Below are positions 1-11,355 of a stretch of 64,000 nt of DNA, in pieces. The position numbers were made by a program, and so were the translations under genes. Source of the stretch: Isoetes taiwanensis. Its lineage: Eukaryota > Streptophyta > Lycopodiopsida > Isoetales > Isoetaceae. The notes below the pieces were generated by a model, which was not told the origin of the DNA, did not search any database, and saw nothing but the letters and a program-made list of their open reading frames with translations. Numbering within the stretch: position 1 is the first letter of the stretch; each line of letters begins with the position of its first letter. The stretch lies in assembly GCA_021234155.1 (NCBI GenBank), contig JAJEKV010000017.1, positions 8,433,525 through 8,497,524 on the forward strand, given 5' to 3'.

Positions 1-1025
1 AAGAATGCCAACCGTAGGGAGCAACAAAGAGGAAATTTCGAGAGGAATTATAGAGGTGAATCAAACTCTCAGGTTCATCAAACTTCTCATAATATTCCTA
101 AGTTATCTTTGAATGCAATGTCACAGATGGATGAAGAAAAGAAGAAAGTTGAATATGATAAGTGCATGAAGGAGAATGTATGCTTTTACTGTAAGCAAAA
201 GGGGCATAGGGCACGTTTTTGTCCTAAGAAGAGTAACTCAAATGCCAAAGTTCAAGGATCTCAAAATGTGGGGGCAATGAGAGCTCATCAGGCAACTCTC
301 ATGGATTTAGAGCAAGATATGCAAGTTTGTGCAGCCGTCGATCAAGGAACAACACAGTTGCAGGCACATGTAGTGCAAGTTGAAGGTAAATTCAATGAAG
401 TTTCTTTTAGTATTTTGATTGATACGGGAGCCACTCACAATTTTATTTCACTAAGGCTTATCAAGTTGTTTGGGTTGAATACTAACCAACAAGCCCTAAG
501 AATGGTGAAAATGGCTGACGGTAAGCGAAAAGCTACTAGTGAGTATGTGCATGCATTTTATTGAAAGTGTAAGGAATGCCTACAATTGCAAATTTCCATG
601 TGCTTCAGCTAGGCTCATATGATATGATTATAGGCATGGAATGGCTTAGTGAGGTGCATGCTATAGTAGATTGTCATGGAAGAGCTGTGAGAGTAAAATC
701 TAATGAACATCAAGAATTATATACATTGGAAGGATTGAATAAGCAGTATTTTACTCCTAAGCCCATTAGTCGCAAGCAAATCAAGAGGGCAATTAGGAAG
801 CATGAAAGGTTGGGGTTGCTTGTACTCAAAGGGCCAGGAGAGATTAATCAAATATACATGAATGATGTGCAGGACATCCTCGAGGAGTTCAAGGAAGTGT
901 TTCCGGAAGAGTTGACGGAGTTACCCCCTCGAAGATATGTTGATCATGCGATTGAATTGGTTCCAGGAGCTTCTCCTCCATCAAAAGCTCCATATAGATT
1001 TGCTTTGTCAGAGTTAGTGGAATAA
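1..1025 (+). pseudogene. E1 gag C-terminus and aspartic protease
   Basis: The reading frame is open from the first base. It contains one CCHC zinc knuckle (CFYCKQKGHRARFC, about bases 181-222), which in Gag binds RNA for packaging. Downstream is the protease active-site motif ILIDTGATHNFIS (about 412-450), with the catalytic Asp kept. The first frame closes at 562-564. Protease continues in another frame from about 570 (LGSYDMIIGMEWL is the conserved protease C-terminal block) and runs into the linker before RT, ending at a stop at 1023-1025. One frameshift and one stop therefore separate what was a single Gag-Pol protein. Family assignment is firm; activity is not expected. Confidence 0.85.
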
Positions 1026-2220
1026 AAAAAACAGTTAAAAAGAATTTTAGATCAAGGATACATACAGCCTAGTATTTCACCTTTTGGTGCTCCAGTATTA
1101 TTTGTTAAGAAAAAAAGATGGTTCTATGCGTATGTGTGTTGATTATAGGCAATTAAATGATATCACAATTAAGAATAAGTATCCATTGCCTAGAATAGAT
1201 GACTTGTTTGATCAACTTCAAGGAGCTTCATTATTTTCAAAGATAGATCTTAGATCTGGAATTCACTAGATAAGAATCAAAGAGAGTGACATACCCAAAA
1301 CAGCTTTTTCTACAAGATATGGTCACTTTGAATTTGTGGTTATGCCTTTTGGTTTAACAAATGCACCAGCAACTTTTCAGTGTCTAATGAACGATCTTTT
1401 CCGTGAATATCTTGATAAGTTTGTCCTTGTGTTCTTTGATGACATACTTATTTATTCAAAGAATTTGGAAGAGCATAGGTCACATTTGAGAATTATTTTG
1501 AGTATTTTAAAAAGAGAAAAACTATATGCTAAGAAGGTCAAGTGTTCATTTTGTAGCACTGAAATGGATTATTTAGGTCATATTGTTTCAGCAGAGGGAA
1601 TTAAACCGGACCCCAAAAAGGTTGAGGTGGTAAGAGAATGGCTAGTTCCTAAAAACTCAAAGCAGGTGCGCTCATTCTTAGGACTTGCAGGGTTCTATAG
1701 GAAATTTATCAAAAGCTTCTCTACAATAGCAAGTCCCTTGACAACGCTTACAAAATCAAATATTGTTTTTCAATGGAATGAGAAATGTGAGAAAGCTTTC
1801 AGAGAATTAAAAGAGAAGTTGATAAATGCTCATGTTTTAAAAGTGGCAAATCCGAGTAAGAAATATCAGGTTATGACAGATGCTAGTGGGGAAGGGACAG
1901 GAGCTATATTGATGCAAGACAAGCATGTGTGTGCATATATCTCTCATAAGCTGAACGATGCCGAATGAAATTATCCCACTCATGATCAAGAACTATTGGC
2001 AATTGTACATGCACTTAGAGCTTCGAGACATTATCTATTAGGGAATCATTTTGAGGTGCATACTGACCATGCTAGCCTTGCATACTTTATGAAGCAACCT
2101 AATTTGAATTTGAGACAGCGTAGGTGGATGGAATTTCTTCAAGAGTATGACTTTCAGATTAATTATAAAACGGGCAGTACAAATGTCGTTGCAGACGCTT
2201 TGTCTAGACTTCCAGCTTGA
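1026..2220 (+). pseudogene. E1 reverse transcriptase and RNase H
   Basis: RT copies element RNA into cDNA and RNase H removes the RNA strand. RT blocks are visible in order: the fingers motif around [17 protein letters not shown], the palm block [13 protein letters not shown], and the catalytic FFDDILIY with both Asp codons intact (1438-1443). RNase H follows, with [11 protein letters not shown] and TDHASLAYF, ending in ADALSRLPA. Breaks: a shift at an A-run near 1110, an in-frame TAG at 1267-1269 and a TGA at 1966-1968. All later pieces share one frame, so this copy is only lightly damaged. It sits directly between protease and integrase as expected for Ty3/gypsy. Confidence 0.88.
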
Positions 2221-3747
2221 AGGCAATAACGATGATTACAACAGATTGGTTGGATGACGTGAAAAATACCATTGCTATAGACAATTATTTTGGACCGAAA
2301 TTGAAGGAAGTACAAAAAGAAAATCTGGAGATAAAGGATAATTAGAGTTTTGAACAGGGAATATTGAGATACAAATCAAGAGTTTGTATTCCTGCAATAG
2401 ATCACATTAAAAAGAAGATACTAAATGAATGTCATGATGCAGTAATATCAGATCATCCAGGGTTTCATAAGACACATATCACAAGGTAAAGAGGAGTTTC
2501 CTTTGGCCAGGATTAAAAGATTATGTTCGTAAGTATATCCAAAATTGTGTGATGTGTTCACGTGTTAAGGCCGAACAAATTAGGGTACCTGGCCTTTTGC
2601 AGCCGTTACCTATTCCAGAAAGAAAATGGGAATCTATTAGCATGGATTTCATAGTAGGATTGCCAAGAACACAAACAGGAAAGGATGCTATTCTTGTGGT
2701 GATTGACAGGTTAACTAAACATGCTCACTTCTTTCCAGTTAGAAAAACAATAACAGCGAAGGAAACTGCTAATATCTTTATTCATGACATCTTTCGTTTA
2801 CATGGCATTCCTGCAAGTATTGTTTCTGATAGAGACCCAAGGTTTACTAGTAACTTTTGGACTTCGTTTTTCAAGGGAGTTGGAAGTCAATTGCAGATGA
2901 GCACAGCCTATCACCCAGAAACCGATGGGCAAACAGAAAGAGTAAACAGGGTTCTTGAGGACATGTTGCGAATGTACTGTCAAGACAAAAAGAAATGGGA
3001 AGGATTGTTACCTTTAGCAGAGTTTGCTTACAATAATTCTAAACAGGAATTTATAGGAATGACACCTTTTGAAGCACTTTACGGACATGATTGTTATGCC
3101 CCAATAAATTGGTTAAATCTGAAATTTCTAGACAAATGTTGGAGGAACATGCAGATAAAGTGCAGTTTATAAGGAGCAGGCTAGCAGAAGCACAACATAG
3201 ACAGAAGCAATTTGCAGACAAGCATAGAATACATAGATAATTCAAGGTGGGAGACCTTGTATATCTCCGTGTCAAACCAAAGAAAAGTCAGCTTAGAATT
3301 GGGAAATGTAGCAAACTTGCTCCAAGATATGCTGGTCCTTTCAAAATCATTAAAAGGATGGGGAACCTAGCCTACCAATTAGAGCTGCCACCACATGTAA
3401 AAATTCATGATGTTTTTCACGTCAGTTTATTAAAACCCTCTTTACATGATGGAGATCAAGTGCTTCCGGATTTGCAATTAATCCAGGAGAATAACACCTT
3501 TGAAGTAATGCCATCCCAAATATTGCAGTATCGAGAACGGAAGCTGCATAGTAGAATGATCAAAGAAATCCTTATACAATGGGTGGATTATCCTATAGAG
3601 GATGCAACATGGATGGAGTTAAACGAGGCCGAAGCAAAATATGCTAAAAATTTCCCGAACCCTTTTCAATCTATATCATGCCATGGAATAAGGTTGTCTA
3701 AAAGATGGATCAAACTTGTTAAGTATAAACAATACATGAAGTTGTGA
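2221..3747 (+). pseudogene. E1 integrase with C-terminal chromodomain
   Basis: Integrase inserts the cDNA into the host genome. The zinc-binding N-terminus is shifted in frame near 2480; the core from 2549 keeps the catalytic triad: Asp in SMDFIVG, Asp in SDRDPRF, and Glu in GQTERVN 36 residues later (DD35E spacing). The frame stops at 3170. A separate frame from 3247 carries the GPY/F-type module (YAGPFKIIKRMG) and HDVFHVSLLKP. It ends with a chromodomain-like block around ILQYRERKLHSRM, WVDYPIEDATWM. Chromodomains tether integration to modified chromatin in this family. Two frame breaks make it non-functional here. Confidence 0.85.
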
Positions 3748-3802
3748 AGGAGTATATTTGTAATAATGTGATGTGAATTTTATTCGACGAGGACGTCGAA
3801 TC

Positions 3803-3818
3803 TTAAAGGGGATAAGAA
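3803..3818 (+). other. E1 polypurine tract
   Basis: The purine-rich run TTAAAGGGGATAAGAA lies just before the TG that opens the putative 3' LTR at 3819. That is the position and composition expected of the plus-strand primer for an LTR retrotransposon. Confidence 0.65.
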
Positions 3819-4630
3819 TGTGATGTGAATTTTATTGTGGTTGTATGCTCTAAGTTATATTAAATAATTAAGGAGATGACGTGGCCTAAGGGGTGATGTG
3901 TCAATGAAGTAATTAAAGGAAGTTAGAATTAGGGAAGAAAAATAAAGCGTGAGAAAGAGGAAGGAAGAGAGAGATCTCGGAATTAAAAGAGAGAGAGATG
4001 AGAAGTGTTTCGAGGAAGCGATTTAGAGGTAATCTGATGTTTTTTTTAAGAAAGGGTAATCCATTTGATACCAGATATAGAAGAACAGGAGTAGTTATTA
4101 GCTGTGGCATCAGAAAAACAATAGCAAGGCTTGCAGATCTTGATTCGTTATTCCTGCTTTAAACTATGAACTGATGGGTTCTTATGTGGACCCAAAGGCC
4201 GAAATCCCTATCTAATCCATCACCAGGTCTGGGAGATCCCTCTGGGATTGTCTCACGGTGCAAGCAACCAGCCGGCCCCTGCTTGCGCTGAACAAAGCCA
4301 AGGGAGGGCAATAGGTTAGATCTATTAGTAATTAGGAGTACAGGGTTAGGGAAGAGCCAGATGAAGTCTTCTTATTAACAGAACCAACAATTGCATTCAT
4401 CCGGCAAGATGGGTCCTTCTCTGGAATCGTTTTCTCTTGGCTTTGCCTGGATTTGTCTGCTTCTGCATGAATAAATCGAAAGGATCTGAATCTAGTCTAC
4501 TTAAAATATCCACACAAAGAATCAAAACAGATAATAAATTGGTTGGCTGCTCCCTGATCCGGAATCCTCCCACAGAGTCGAGCGCCGCTGTAATGCCGTT
4601 AGGGTTTGCTGGAATTAGAAGATAATTTTT
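3819..4630 (+). repeat. E1 3' LTR, right end unresolved
   Basis: The putative LTR opens with TGTGATGTGAATTTTATT immediately after the polypurine tract. No long open frame is present. The terminal CA could not be placed without the 5' LTR, so 4630 marks only where the LTR-like region seems to fade. The first 18 bases also occur once upstream of the polypurine tract (3767-3784). Confidence 0.45.
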
Positions 4631-4674
4631 ATATTATTTCATTCCAATATTAAGTTTAAAAGAAAAAATAAAAG

Positions 4675-4790
4675 ATAGTTTTGTTTAGTGGTTAAGGGCT
4701 TGGTCTCTTGGATTGATGGCAAGGGTTCAAGCCTACACAAAGCTGAAAGTTTTTGAGATCGTTTATTCGGGGTATTTATCTTTTTTTTCA
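4675..4790 (+). mobile_element. Possible tRNA-derived SINE head
   Basis: A sequence resembling a pol III box A (TTTAGTGGTTAAGG, about 4684-4697) is followed about 25 bases later by a box B-like GGGTTCAAGCC (4723-4733). This is the arrangement of tRNA-derived SINE heads in plants. A T-rich run follows at about 4780-4790. It cannot be folded into an intact tRNA by eye. A tRNA pseudogene or chance similarity is possible. Confidence 0.35.
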
Positions 4791-5754
4791 AAGTCTTTTG
4801 ATATTTACTTATAGTTTATGGATAATAATTAGTTAGGGTGTCCTTGAGTTGCTTATAGATACACCTTACAAATGTTAGAACGGCAATACATAGAACAAGT
4901 AAAATGTCAAATTTGGTAGCTAAATGGAATTGAACTTTCATAATGTTGCTAGCCTAGTTGCACCTTGGTCTGCCCACAACTCTCCGGGGAGAATAAGCAA
5001 AAACCAAGGCCACGAGTGTTAAGCACTCAGCACTAGTGAGTGGGCACTGATGAAGCTCCTTAGTGCGGACTCGACGCTGGTCACCTCGAGTTGCTTCTAG
5101 GTGAAGGTTATTTCCCTGAGGAGACCCGTAGCTTAGGGGGACCGCAACATATTATTTGGGGTTTAAGAACGATGTATAGGTTCTGCACCCGTGAGATCTT
5201 AGGCTTGTGTGAGTATTTTAGTAATAGCAAGTGTCGGGCGAAGAACCGTCACATGCCCTGCATTGTAAAAATTTAAACAAAGAACTCTGAACTCACAGGA
5301 GATAAGCACTGACACACTCATTGTCAATTCTAAAGTCCACATCATCTCCGGACCAAGGACCGTCATGAAATCTTAGGCATCGTTGCCATAGACGTGAAAC
5401 TTTGCTGCTTCTGATTTCTTCCACACATGAATTGCTATGCTGCAGTGTGTCAATGGATACTTGAATATGAAATTATAGGTCCATTTCCTGGAAGCAAGTC
5501 CCAATTGGCAAGTAAACGTGGATTCAAAAAAGGTGGTTTCCAGGCGATGCATCATAGGAATCTCAATTATGGTCCCTCCCTCTTCCGAGGGAGCTCTGGG
5601 ATCTGGAAGACCTGCTGTATAAATGACTCACGCAATCTCTGAATATAGCTGGATGTTTTAAAAATTCTGTGGTTTGGAGCTATGCAATCCTCTACTTTTT
5701 TAGTCCCTCTCTTCTTCCCAGGAGTTTTCTGCGAGCTCCTAGTTGGGAGCTTGC
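4791..5754. other. No gene recognised
   Basis: The stretch holds only short frames with no recognisable motif. Phrases such as the AGCACTCAGCACTAGTGAGTG block near 5020-5040 are locally repetitive, but no transposon terminus was identified. Confidence 0.5.
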
Positions 5755-7095
5755 TCACTCTCTTGGGAAGAGGGGGGGAGGGGGGGGGAGAGGGGGGGAT
5801 GCAAAATCTCCTTCAGCCTGTGCTATTTCTTCATTGAAATTATTGTGGTCCACCTGAGCATGCTCTCTAACTAGGGAAGTCTCAGCGCTCATCTCTTCAA
5901 GCATCAGACCAAACCTCTTTACAATGTTCTTTTTAATTACTGCCCTCTTCTCATCATCCAAGGTTTGCTCTGCATTGCATCTTATCTCCACATGTTGATT
6001 GATTTAGGCAGTCCGGTTTGCTGGGTTAAGAATTCCATACTCTATTTGCTCGTCGGCCATAGCTTCGGCCCTTCGCTTGACCCTCATCAAAATTCGCCTG
6101 AGGTTGTGCTACCACAAGCATTCTTCGTCGGCGCTCCACTCCAGCTTCACCTGTTCAAACTTCCTCTTCCTCCTGGGCTATTCTAGATCATTTGGTTTCC
6201 TACCACGAGGGGTTGCTGACAACTTGTAATCTTTGCTCATTCCATGCTTGGCAAGTTTGTGGATGTCCAGATCCACTTCTTGGAGTAACTGCAACTGCTC
6301 TTGTCGAATTGGCAGTACCACCGACCAACTTCCTGATCTAACCTCCAATTGGGGATTTCCATCATGTTTCCTGCATTCTCCCAAGGGCGGTTCTCCACAG
6401 CATCTTGGCAGTAATCTATCTCGATCTCTATGCTGCATTTTTGCCTCCTTGCATTCACCATTTTATAAACTAGCTTCATATGCAATTGGAGCAGAATTTC
6501 CTGGGTACAGATGTGCCCCCCCAATTGGGAATAACTATAAAGCCCGACCAGCAAGCTTCACATGAACAGATGCGAGTTCATCCGGCATAGGCCTTACGCT
6601 TCCAACTGTCCCAAAACCGTTATGAAATTCTTTCTGGCCTACATGGAATTTAGGAGGGAAGTCCACCTCCAAATCAAGTTATTCCTCATGCGACAGATTG
6701 TTGACAGGAAAAATGAAAGCCGAATTTGCAGATTCTTCGGTTTGGAAGTTCTCATTAACGAAGGTCCCAACGCTCTGCTCCATCTGGAAAGGGATTGGGA
6801 CAGGAAAATGACAAGATCGCTTCAAGAACTTAGGTGTCGGAGCCAAACTGCATGAGAATTTCGAAAACAGAGAGGAAAGGAATTTTTTGGCACTAACGGT
6901 GTGATTCCTTCGAATGGATTCGGCTAGGAACACATGTTTCAATGGGAATCGCGTGTATATATACGGTTGATGTGGAAGGGAATAATAGGTCAGTATTTTT
7001 GTAGTTATACCCATTGTCAGGGTATTGTATATGCCCATTAATGGCAGTCGTCCGGAATTTAATTTGAAAGTTATCTTGTCCGTTGGAATCACCAT
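5755..7095 (-). pseudogene. Decayed protein-coding block, identity unknown
   Basis: Reading leftward from about 7000, coding-like sequence continues for over 1 kb. It includes peptides such as GFGTVGSVRPMPDELA (about 6570-6620), WENAGNMMEIPNWRLDQE (about 6330-6385), EQLQLLQEVDLDIHKLAKHG (about 6235-6300), and RAVIKKNIVKRFGLMLEEM (about 5885-5945). The composition is that of a soluble, charged protein with possible coiled coil near its end. At least three in-frame stops and one frameshift interrupt it. No splice sites are evident, which would fit a retrocopy. I do not recognise the family. The 3' end runs into a C/G-rich run near 5770-5800. Confidence 0.4.
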
Positions 7096-7545
7096 GAAGT
7101 TAATCCGTCGGATGGAATTCTATGGAGATGATTCCTTCCAGTGGAATACAGCCAGAGCACCTGGTGATTCCTCTGGTAGGAATAGCCATTTCAATGACTG
7201 CGATTCCCCTGTCCAGCGAATGGGCAGGATGTGGTTCTCACGAGCTGGCAGGTGTCAGGGCGGCGCTGGGTTCCCATCTTTTGGGGTGATTCCATTGGAT
7301 GGAATTACAGGTTCGTGATTCCTTCACAAGGAATATTGTAATATTGTAACTGGTGATTCCGTCTGGTGGGATATTGAGAGAGTTATACTGTCCCGTGGAA
7401 TATGCCACCAGATATTCCACGCAGAGGAATATTATTGTATGTGATTCCATTCGGCGGGATCAGTGCAACGTGATTCCATCGCGTGGAATACATGGATCGT
7501 GATTTCATACGACGGGATCCTATGGATGTGATTCCGTCAGAATGT
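6898..7545. repeat. Cluster of ATTCC...GGAAT short palindromes
   Basis: About a dozen imperfect inverted motifs of the form GTGATTCC-N(5-9)-GGAAT occur at about 30-40 base intervals. Clear copies are near 7101-7119, 7129-7147, 7166-7183, 7286-7305, 7315-7334, 7353-7373, 7411-7431, 7441-7460 and 7470-7489. Weaker ones start at 6898. The spacers differ while the arms are kept. The cluster ends about 300 bases before the ZNHIT3-like gene. Nothing identifies a bound factor. Confidence 0.6.
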
Positions 7546-7880
7546 ATGATTTTGGACGGCCAGAATGGGGCGTGTCAGGCACCCAGAACGGAGCCTCTGG
7601 AACGGATCCCATTCCCAGAGGGTTAGTGATTTACGAGAAGGCCGTCACCGCGAAGGAATCACCAAAACTGTTGTAAAGCTATTTTTACCCTAAACAAACT
7701 TTTGCTTGTTTATCAAATTATGGCCAAAACATTATGGCTAATAGCCATTTGAGATCCAACGGTTGAGATTCACAAAGACGGTCCTTTACAAAGACCTGTA
7801 TTCTTTGTTTAAATTGCTGGAGCGTATAACACACGTATGTGTGGTTTTCTTTCGTTTAGGTTTTAGTGCTGGAAATTCAA

Positions 7881-8300
7881 ATGGGTCCTCATCAGCAATG
7901 CGGAATATGCATCGAGTCTGTGTCCAAATACAAATGCCCAGTCTGCCGGATGGCCTATTGTTCTGTTCCCTGCTACAAAATTCACAAGCAAAATCCATGT
8001 GCCAAAACAGAGGCATCTTCTCCCGATGATGGCGAACTCTCTAATGCCCTGTGTCAACCCACAAGGGATTTTGAGGAAGAGGATGAATCTGGCTGGAGAT
8101 TGCAGCGGACGCAGTTGGAAAATGTATGTGCTTCGAAGGAGGTCAGAGAACTGCTTCGGAATTCTGAGTTGCAAAAATTAATAAGGAAAATTGATTCCTC
8201 AACTGATGCAGAAAAGGACCTTGACAAAATGATAGAGTCTTCTCCAGATTTCAAGGAATTTACTGAGAAACTGCTGGCAATTATTCACCCCGAAATATGA
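7881..8300 (+). CDS. ZNHIT3: HIT-type zinc-finger protein, ZNHIT3-like
   Basis: The 139-residue frame begins at ATG 7881 and runs uninterrupted to TGA at 8298-8300. An N-terminal zf-HIT domain is complete: C7-x2-C10, C19-x2-C22, C27-x3-C31, H35 and C40. Small proteins with a single N-terminal HIT finger of this layout are ZNHIT3/Hit1 homologues. These assist assembly of box C/D snoRNPs, with NUFIP as a known partner in yeast and animals. The rest is charged and mostly helical, with an ELLRNSELQKLI block near the middle, as in the family. The ATG lies ten bases after TTTTAG, so an intron in the 5' UTR is possible. No intron lies in the CDS. It is the only intact host gene in the window. Confidence 0.85.
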   Translation: MGPHQQCGICIESVSKYKCPVCRMAYCSVPCYKIHKQNPCAKTEASSPDDGELSNALCQPTRDFEEEDESGWRLQRTQLENVCASKEVRELLRNSELQKLIRKIDSSTDAEKDLDKMIESSPDFKEFTEKLLAIIHPEI

Positions 8301-10940
8301 AGGTACTCTTATACATTTATTTCACTCATCAAGTTTGCTTGTACCTCAGCTCGTCGGGTAGCTTTTTTTGCTTGTTATGGAACACGAAAAGTGAGTAGAA
8401 CAAATCAAATATGATGTTGTGCAAATCAAATGTGATACGTTTTTAACTATATCAATAGATTGTTATATCGCGTCAGTTGAAATACTTCTATTGACCATGA
8501 CTGTGGCATGCTATTGGACTTTCAGAGTTGTCTCCATTTATGGCACTAGATTTCTTTTTCCTAATGACAAACGAGACAAAAGAAGAACATATGCAACCGA
8601 AGTTAACAATGTCCGGTTTGGACTCGTTTGGGAAGCACAATCTCCAGTCATCTAGTGCTCTAATATGTCTGCATCTTTTGACGAGGCTTATTATTATGCA
8701 TGAAGAACAAATATGCTACTTATTATTATGCATGAAGAACAAATATGCTACGGTGCCTATGCTACTTTAATAGAAAAAACACACTATCTAATAAATTGGT
8801 ACTGAAAGGATGGAATTTTTCCTTTTCCACCATCTCCTGCACAATAGAGACCTTACATGCCAGCATAAGAACAAGATATAGCATCTGAATTGAGGAAGGG
8901 GTGAAGTTGCATGCTGAAAATATTCCTATAATTGCTTCCATATCCACTGATGAGTGTTAAGTTTAACTGGATTGACACACATATAGAAGACATTTAAACA
9001 GTTTCCCCTTTTTAACAGCAATTTGTCATGAAGCATAAAGAAAAAGAAAGTTTCAACCAAATTGTAAGTGTTACTAATGCCCGCTTTGTAAGGGGTGATG
9101 GTCGTGTTATTGGTGATTGCCTTTGCTGGAAGTACATTATTGAAATTCTCAAATTAAATGAGATTTTTCCAACTCTTTCTGTAATATAGATAGAGACATA
9201 GTATGATTGCCGATATATTGGACTTCCATTGAAAAGTACATTCTTTTGATTTGAACGGGAAGATGAGGGAGCACATGGGACTGGAGCAAAATACAAATTG
9301 CTACAATGCTTTATGCGATGACAGGAAAAAGAAACTCTTTGAAACAGAGAAAGAAAACAGCTTAAAAGATCCAAAATAGATGTCTGCTAGTAGAAGATTC
9401 TACTTAGGCTTGTAACTCGACGATCATAATCTCTGCATGCTTGTTTAACAGAGTAAGACGATTTGAAGATTGTACATTCTGATGCTAGACCAATGAATGT
9501 TTTATGTGTTTGGTTAGAATCTAAGATACTCCACCATAACCAGTCTTTTTAGGGAAGAGATGATCAGCTTCATAGGATGAGAGCAATGGCCCACATGAAG
9601 CAGTTGATTTTATACTACAAGGTTTCCCTTCCCAGTCAGCATCCAGAAAGGAGAACAATTTCCCAGCAGGGAAATTTGAGTAAACAATATGCCGATGGAG
9701 TGCCTCTTTAGATACATCATTTCTGCTTTAAGTGCCCAGCACCTACTTGCAGGTCGAGTGCTCAACATTATGTGCATTAGGCACCCTATCACACTTCTAT
9801 ATGGAACTTACCGACATGGCAAAACTCATTCATCTTAGGTTCCAGATATATAACTTCACATGAATAGTTTTTGCAGTAAGTTTGGTTGCACATCCAAAAG
9901 TTCCAAAAGATAGGGATTCAAAATCAACTTTTCTGAGTGCAGGAAAAGAGGTTCTGTTTTCTTATTCCTTGCTGTCTATGCATATGGCACCAAAGCATTC
10001 ATTTTTCATGCGTTCCATGTGCCCAATCTTAAAAGTTGCAGGTAGGAGCACATGTAATCTTCTTTTCTGCTTCAAATTTGGACATTGGACTTGCTTGATT
10101 TACCAACGTTTTCTGCAATGACCTTAAGGCTCAGCTCTCTTATCTCATCTGCAATCTGTCTACTTGCTTTGACTTGTTTTTATTTTGGAACTGAGTCCGT
10201 TGACATTATATTTAGGTTTCTTTTCTACTTACTTTTAATTGACACATGTTGGTTTCCGTAGGACCCCTAGAATGCTATTAATGCTTTTGATATCAGATTT
10301 CAAACCCTAGAGTGCTACTAATGCTTTTGATAACAGTTTTCAACTGTTTGACAAATTGGATAAAAGAAACATAGAAACAAGAATGAAGTTAGAGCTTCAC
10401 TGTCACTTGACACGGTGGAACAGAAGTTTAATACACTCTAATGCAAATATTGCGTTATGCTTTATGCAAGGGACAGCAGGCCATAACATCGAAGAAATTC
10501 TAGGTTGATGTTAACATAGCACTTGAACTAAGCATGAAGATGATTAAGAAAGTATAGGCTGAAAAAAGATTGTTGGTCCCTTTCTAAGAGAAAGAAGCTA
10601 AGCGCTAGTCCATTATTAGATTGTAAGATTTGATCCTCTTCTCGCCACATTCACTGCCCATAAACAGTAAGCATCTCCACGTAGAAAATTTCCTTGAGGA
10701 ATTGGGCAGCAGATTTTAAGAAAATAGCCTTATGAGAATGGCAGGGCACATTCCAAAAATATTTTCTTGCGCTATAAATAACTTGATGAGATACACCGTA
10801 CCAGTGTTACACATTATGCTGGTGTCCAAACATCTGATAGACAAAGTGCTCTTCCAAAGTTCTGACAGACAAGGTACTATGAACTGAAGGGCTACAAAGA
10901 TCCAGTCGAGAGTGATGACAGTGAAAAGGAAAAGCAGAAA
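8301..10940. other. Flank of the ZNHIT3-like gene, no gene recognised
   Basis: Only short frames without family motifs are present on either strand. A 31-base unit ending AACAAATATGCTAC is tandemly duplicated at about 8688-8750. A second diverged pair with the core AATGCTTTTGATA occurs at about 10270-10345. No transposon termini were recognised. Confidence 0.5.
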
Positions 10941-10986
10941 AACTAGTGGAAGATGGAAAGAAATGGCCTGAATTGGAAGGGAGCAA

Positions 10987-11355
10987 CTATGAAAAGAGAG
11001 GGACAGTAGATATTTCCCACATGGGGATTTTGACATTGTTGAGAAGAGCTGCACCTTCGATAAAATCTTGAACAGAGGGCAGGATCTGGTAGCAAGAATC
11101 CCTGTGCTGAATAAGGTGGTCTAGCTGAGGGATCTGGTGAGGAAGAAGGCAAGCAATGGCCATGGCCCTGTACATTTGGACAGCAGTTTGGGCTGCCTCC
11201 TCCCTTGTTAAGCACCACATGCATGGGACGTAGGACTCTTGTGGATGCACGTTGTCTTTGAACTCTAATTCTACCCTTGACACCACGTAAATGAAGGTGT
11301 TGGGCTTTGCTAATCCTTTCTTCATTGCTCTGCTCTGTTTTCGTCCCCCCTCCAT
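10987..11355 (-). CDS. Open frame of unknown function
   Basis: A 122-codon frame starts at an ATG (complement of 11353-11355). It has a fairly even amino-acid mix, including VELEFKDNVHPQESYVP and REEAAQTAVQMYRAMAIAC. Its first codons lie inside repeat R, whose edge is at 11305, and the rest is in non-repeated sequence. Composition looks more coding-like than its surroundings, but I recognise no domain. It could be an exon or a fragment fused by chance to the repeat edge. Confidence 0.22.
   Translation of the reverse strand: MEGGRKQSRAMKKGLAKPNTFIYVVSRVELEFKDNVHPQESYVPCMWCLTREEAAQTAVQMYRAMAIACLLPHQIPQLDHLIQHRDSCYQILPSVQDFIEGAALLNNVKIPMWEISTVPLFS

Larger units (their letters stand above)
1..4630 (+). 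mobile_element. E1: decayed Ty3/gypsy chromovirus, 3' portion
   Basis: The window opens inside the gag of an LTR retrotransposon. In order it shows a zinc knuckle, aspartic protease, reverse transcriptase, RNase H, integrase and a C-terminal chromodomain, which is the chromovirus order. A polypurine tract and the start of a 3' LTR follow near 3.8 kb. Several frameshifts and in-frame stops break the polyprotein, so it cannot act on its own. The 5' LTR and primer site lie outside the window. The right edge given here is a guess, because without the 5' LTR the end of the 3' LTR cannot be fixed and no target duplication could be identified. Confidence 0.85.

Noticed and set aside
4681-4740. tRNA gene
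   Set aside because: Boxes A and B are imperfect and no acceptor or anticodon stems can be formed by eye; kept only as a SINE candidate.
9012-9374. 120-codon minus-strand frame
   Set aside because: No domain, biased composition and no conserved neighbour; likely chance in the flank of the ZNHIT3-like gene.
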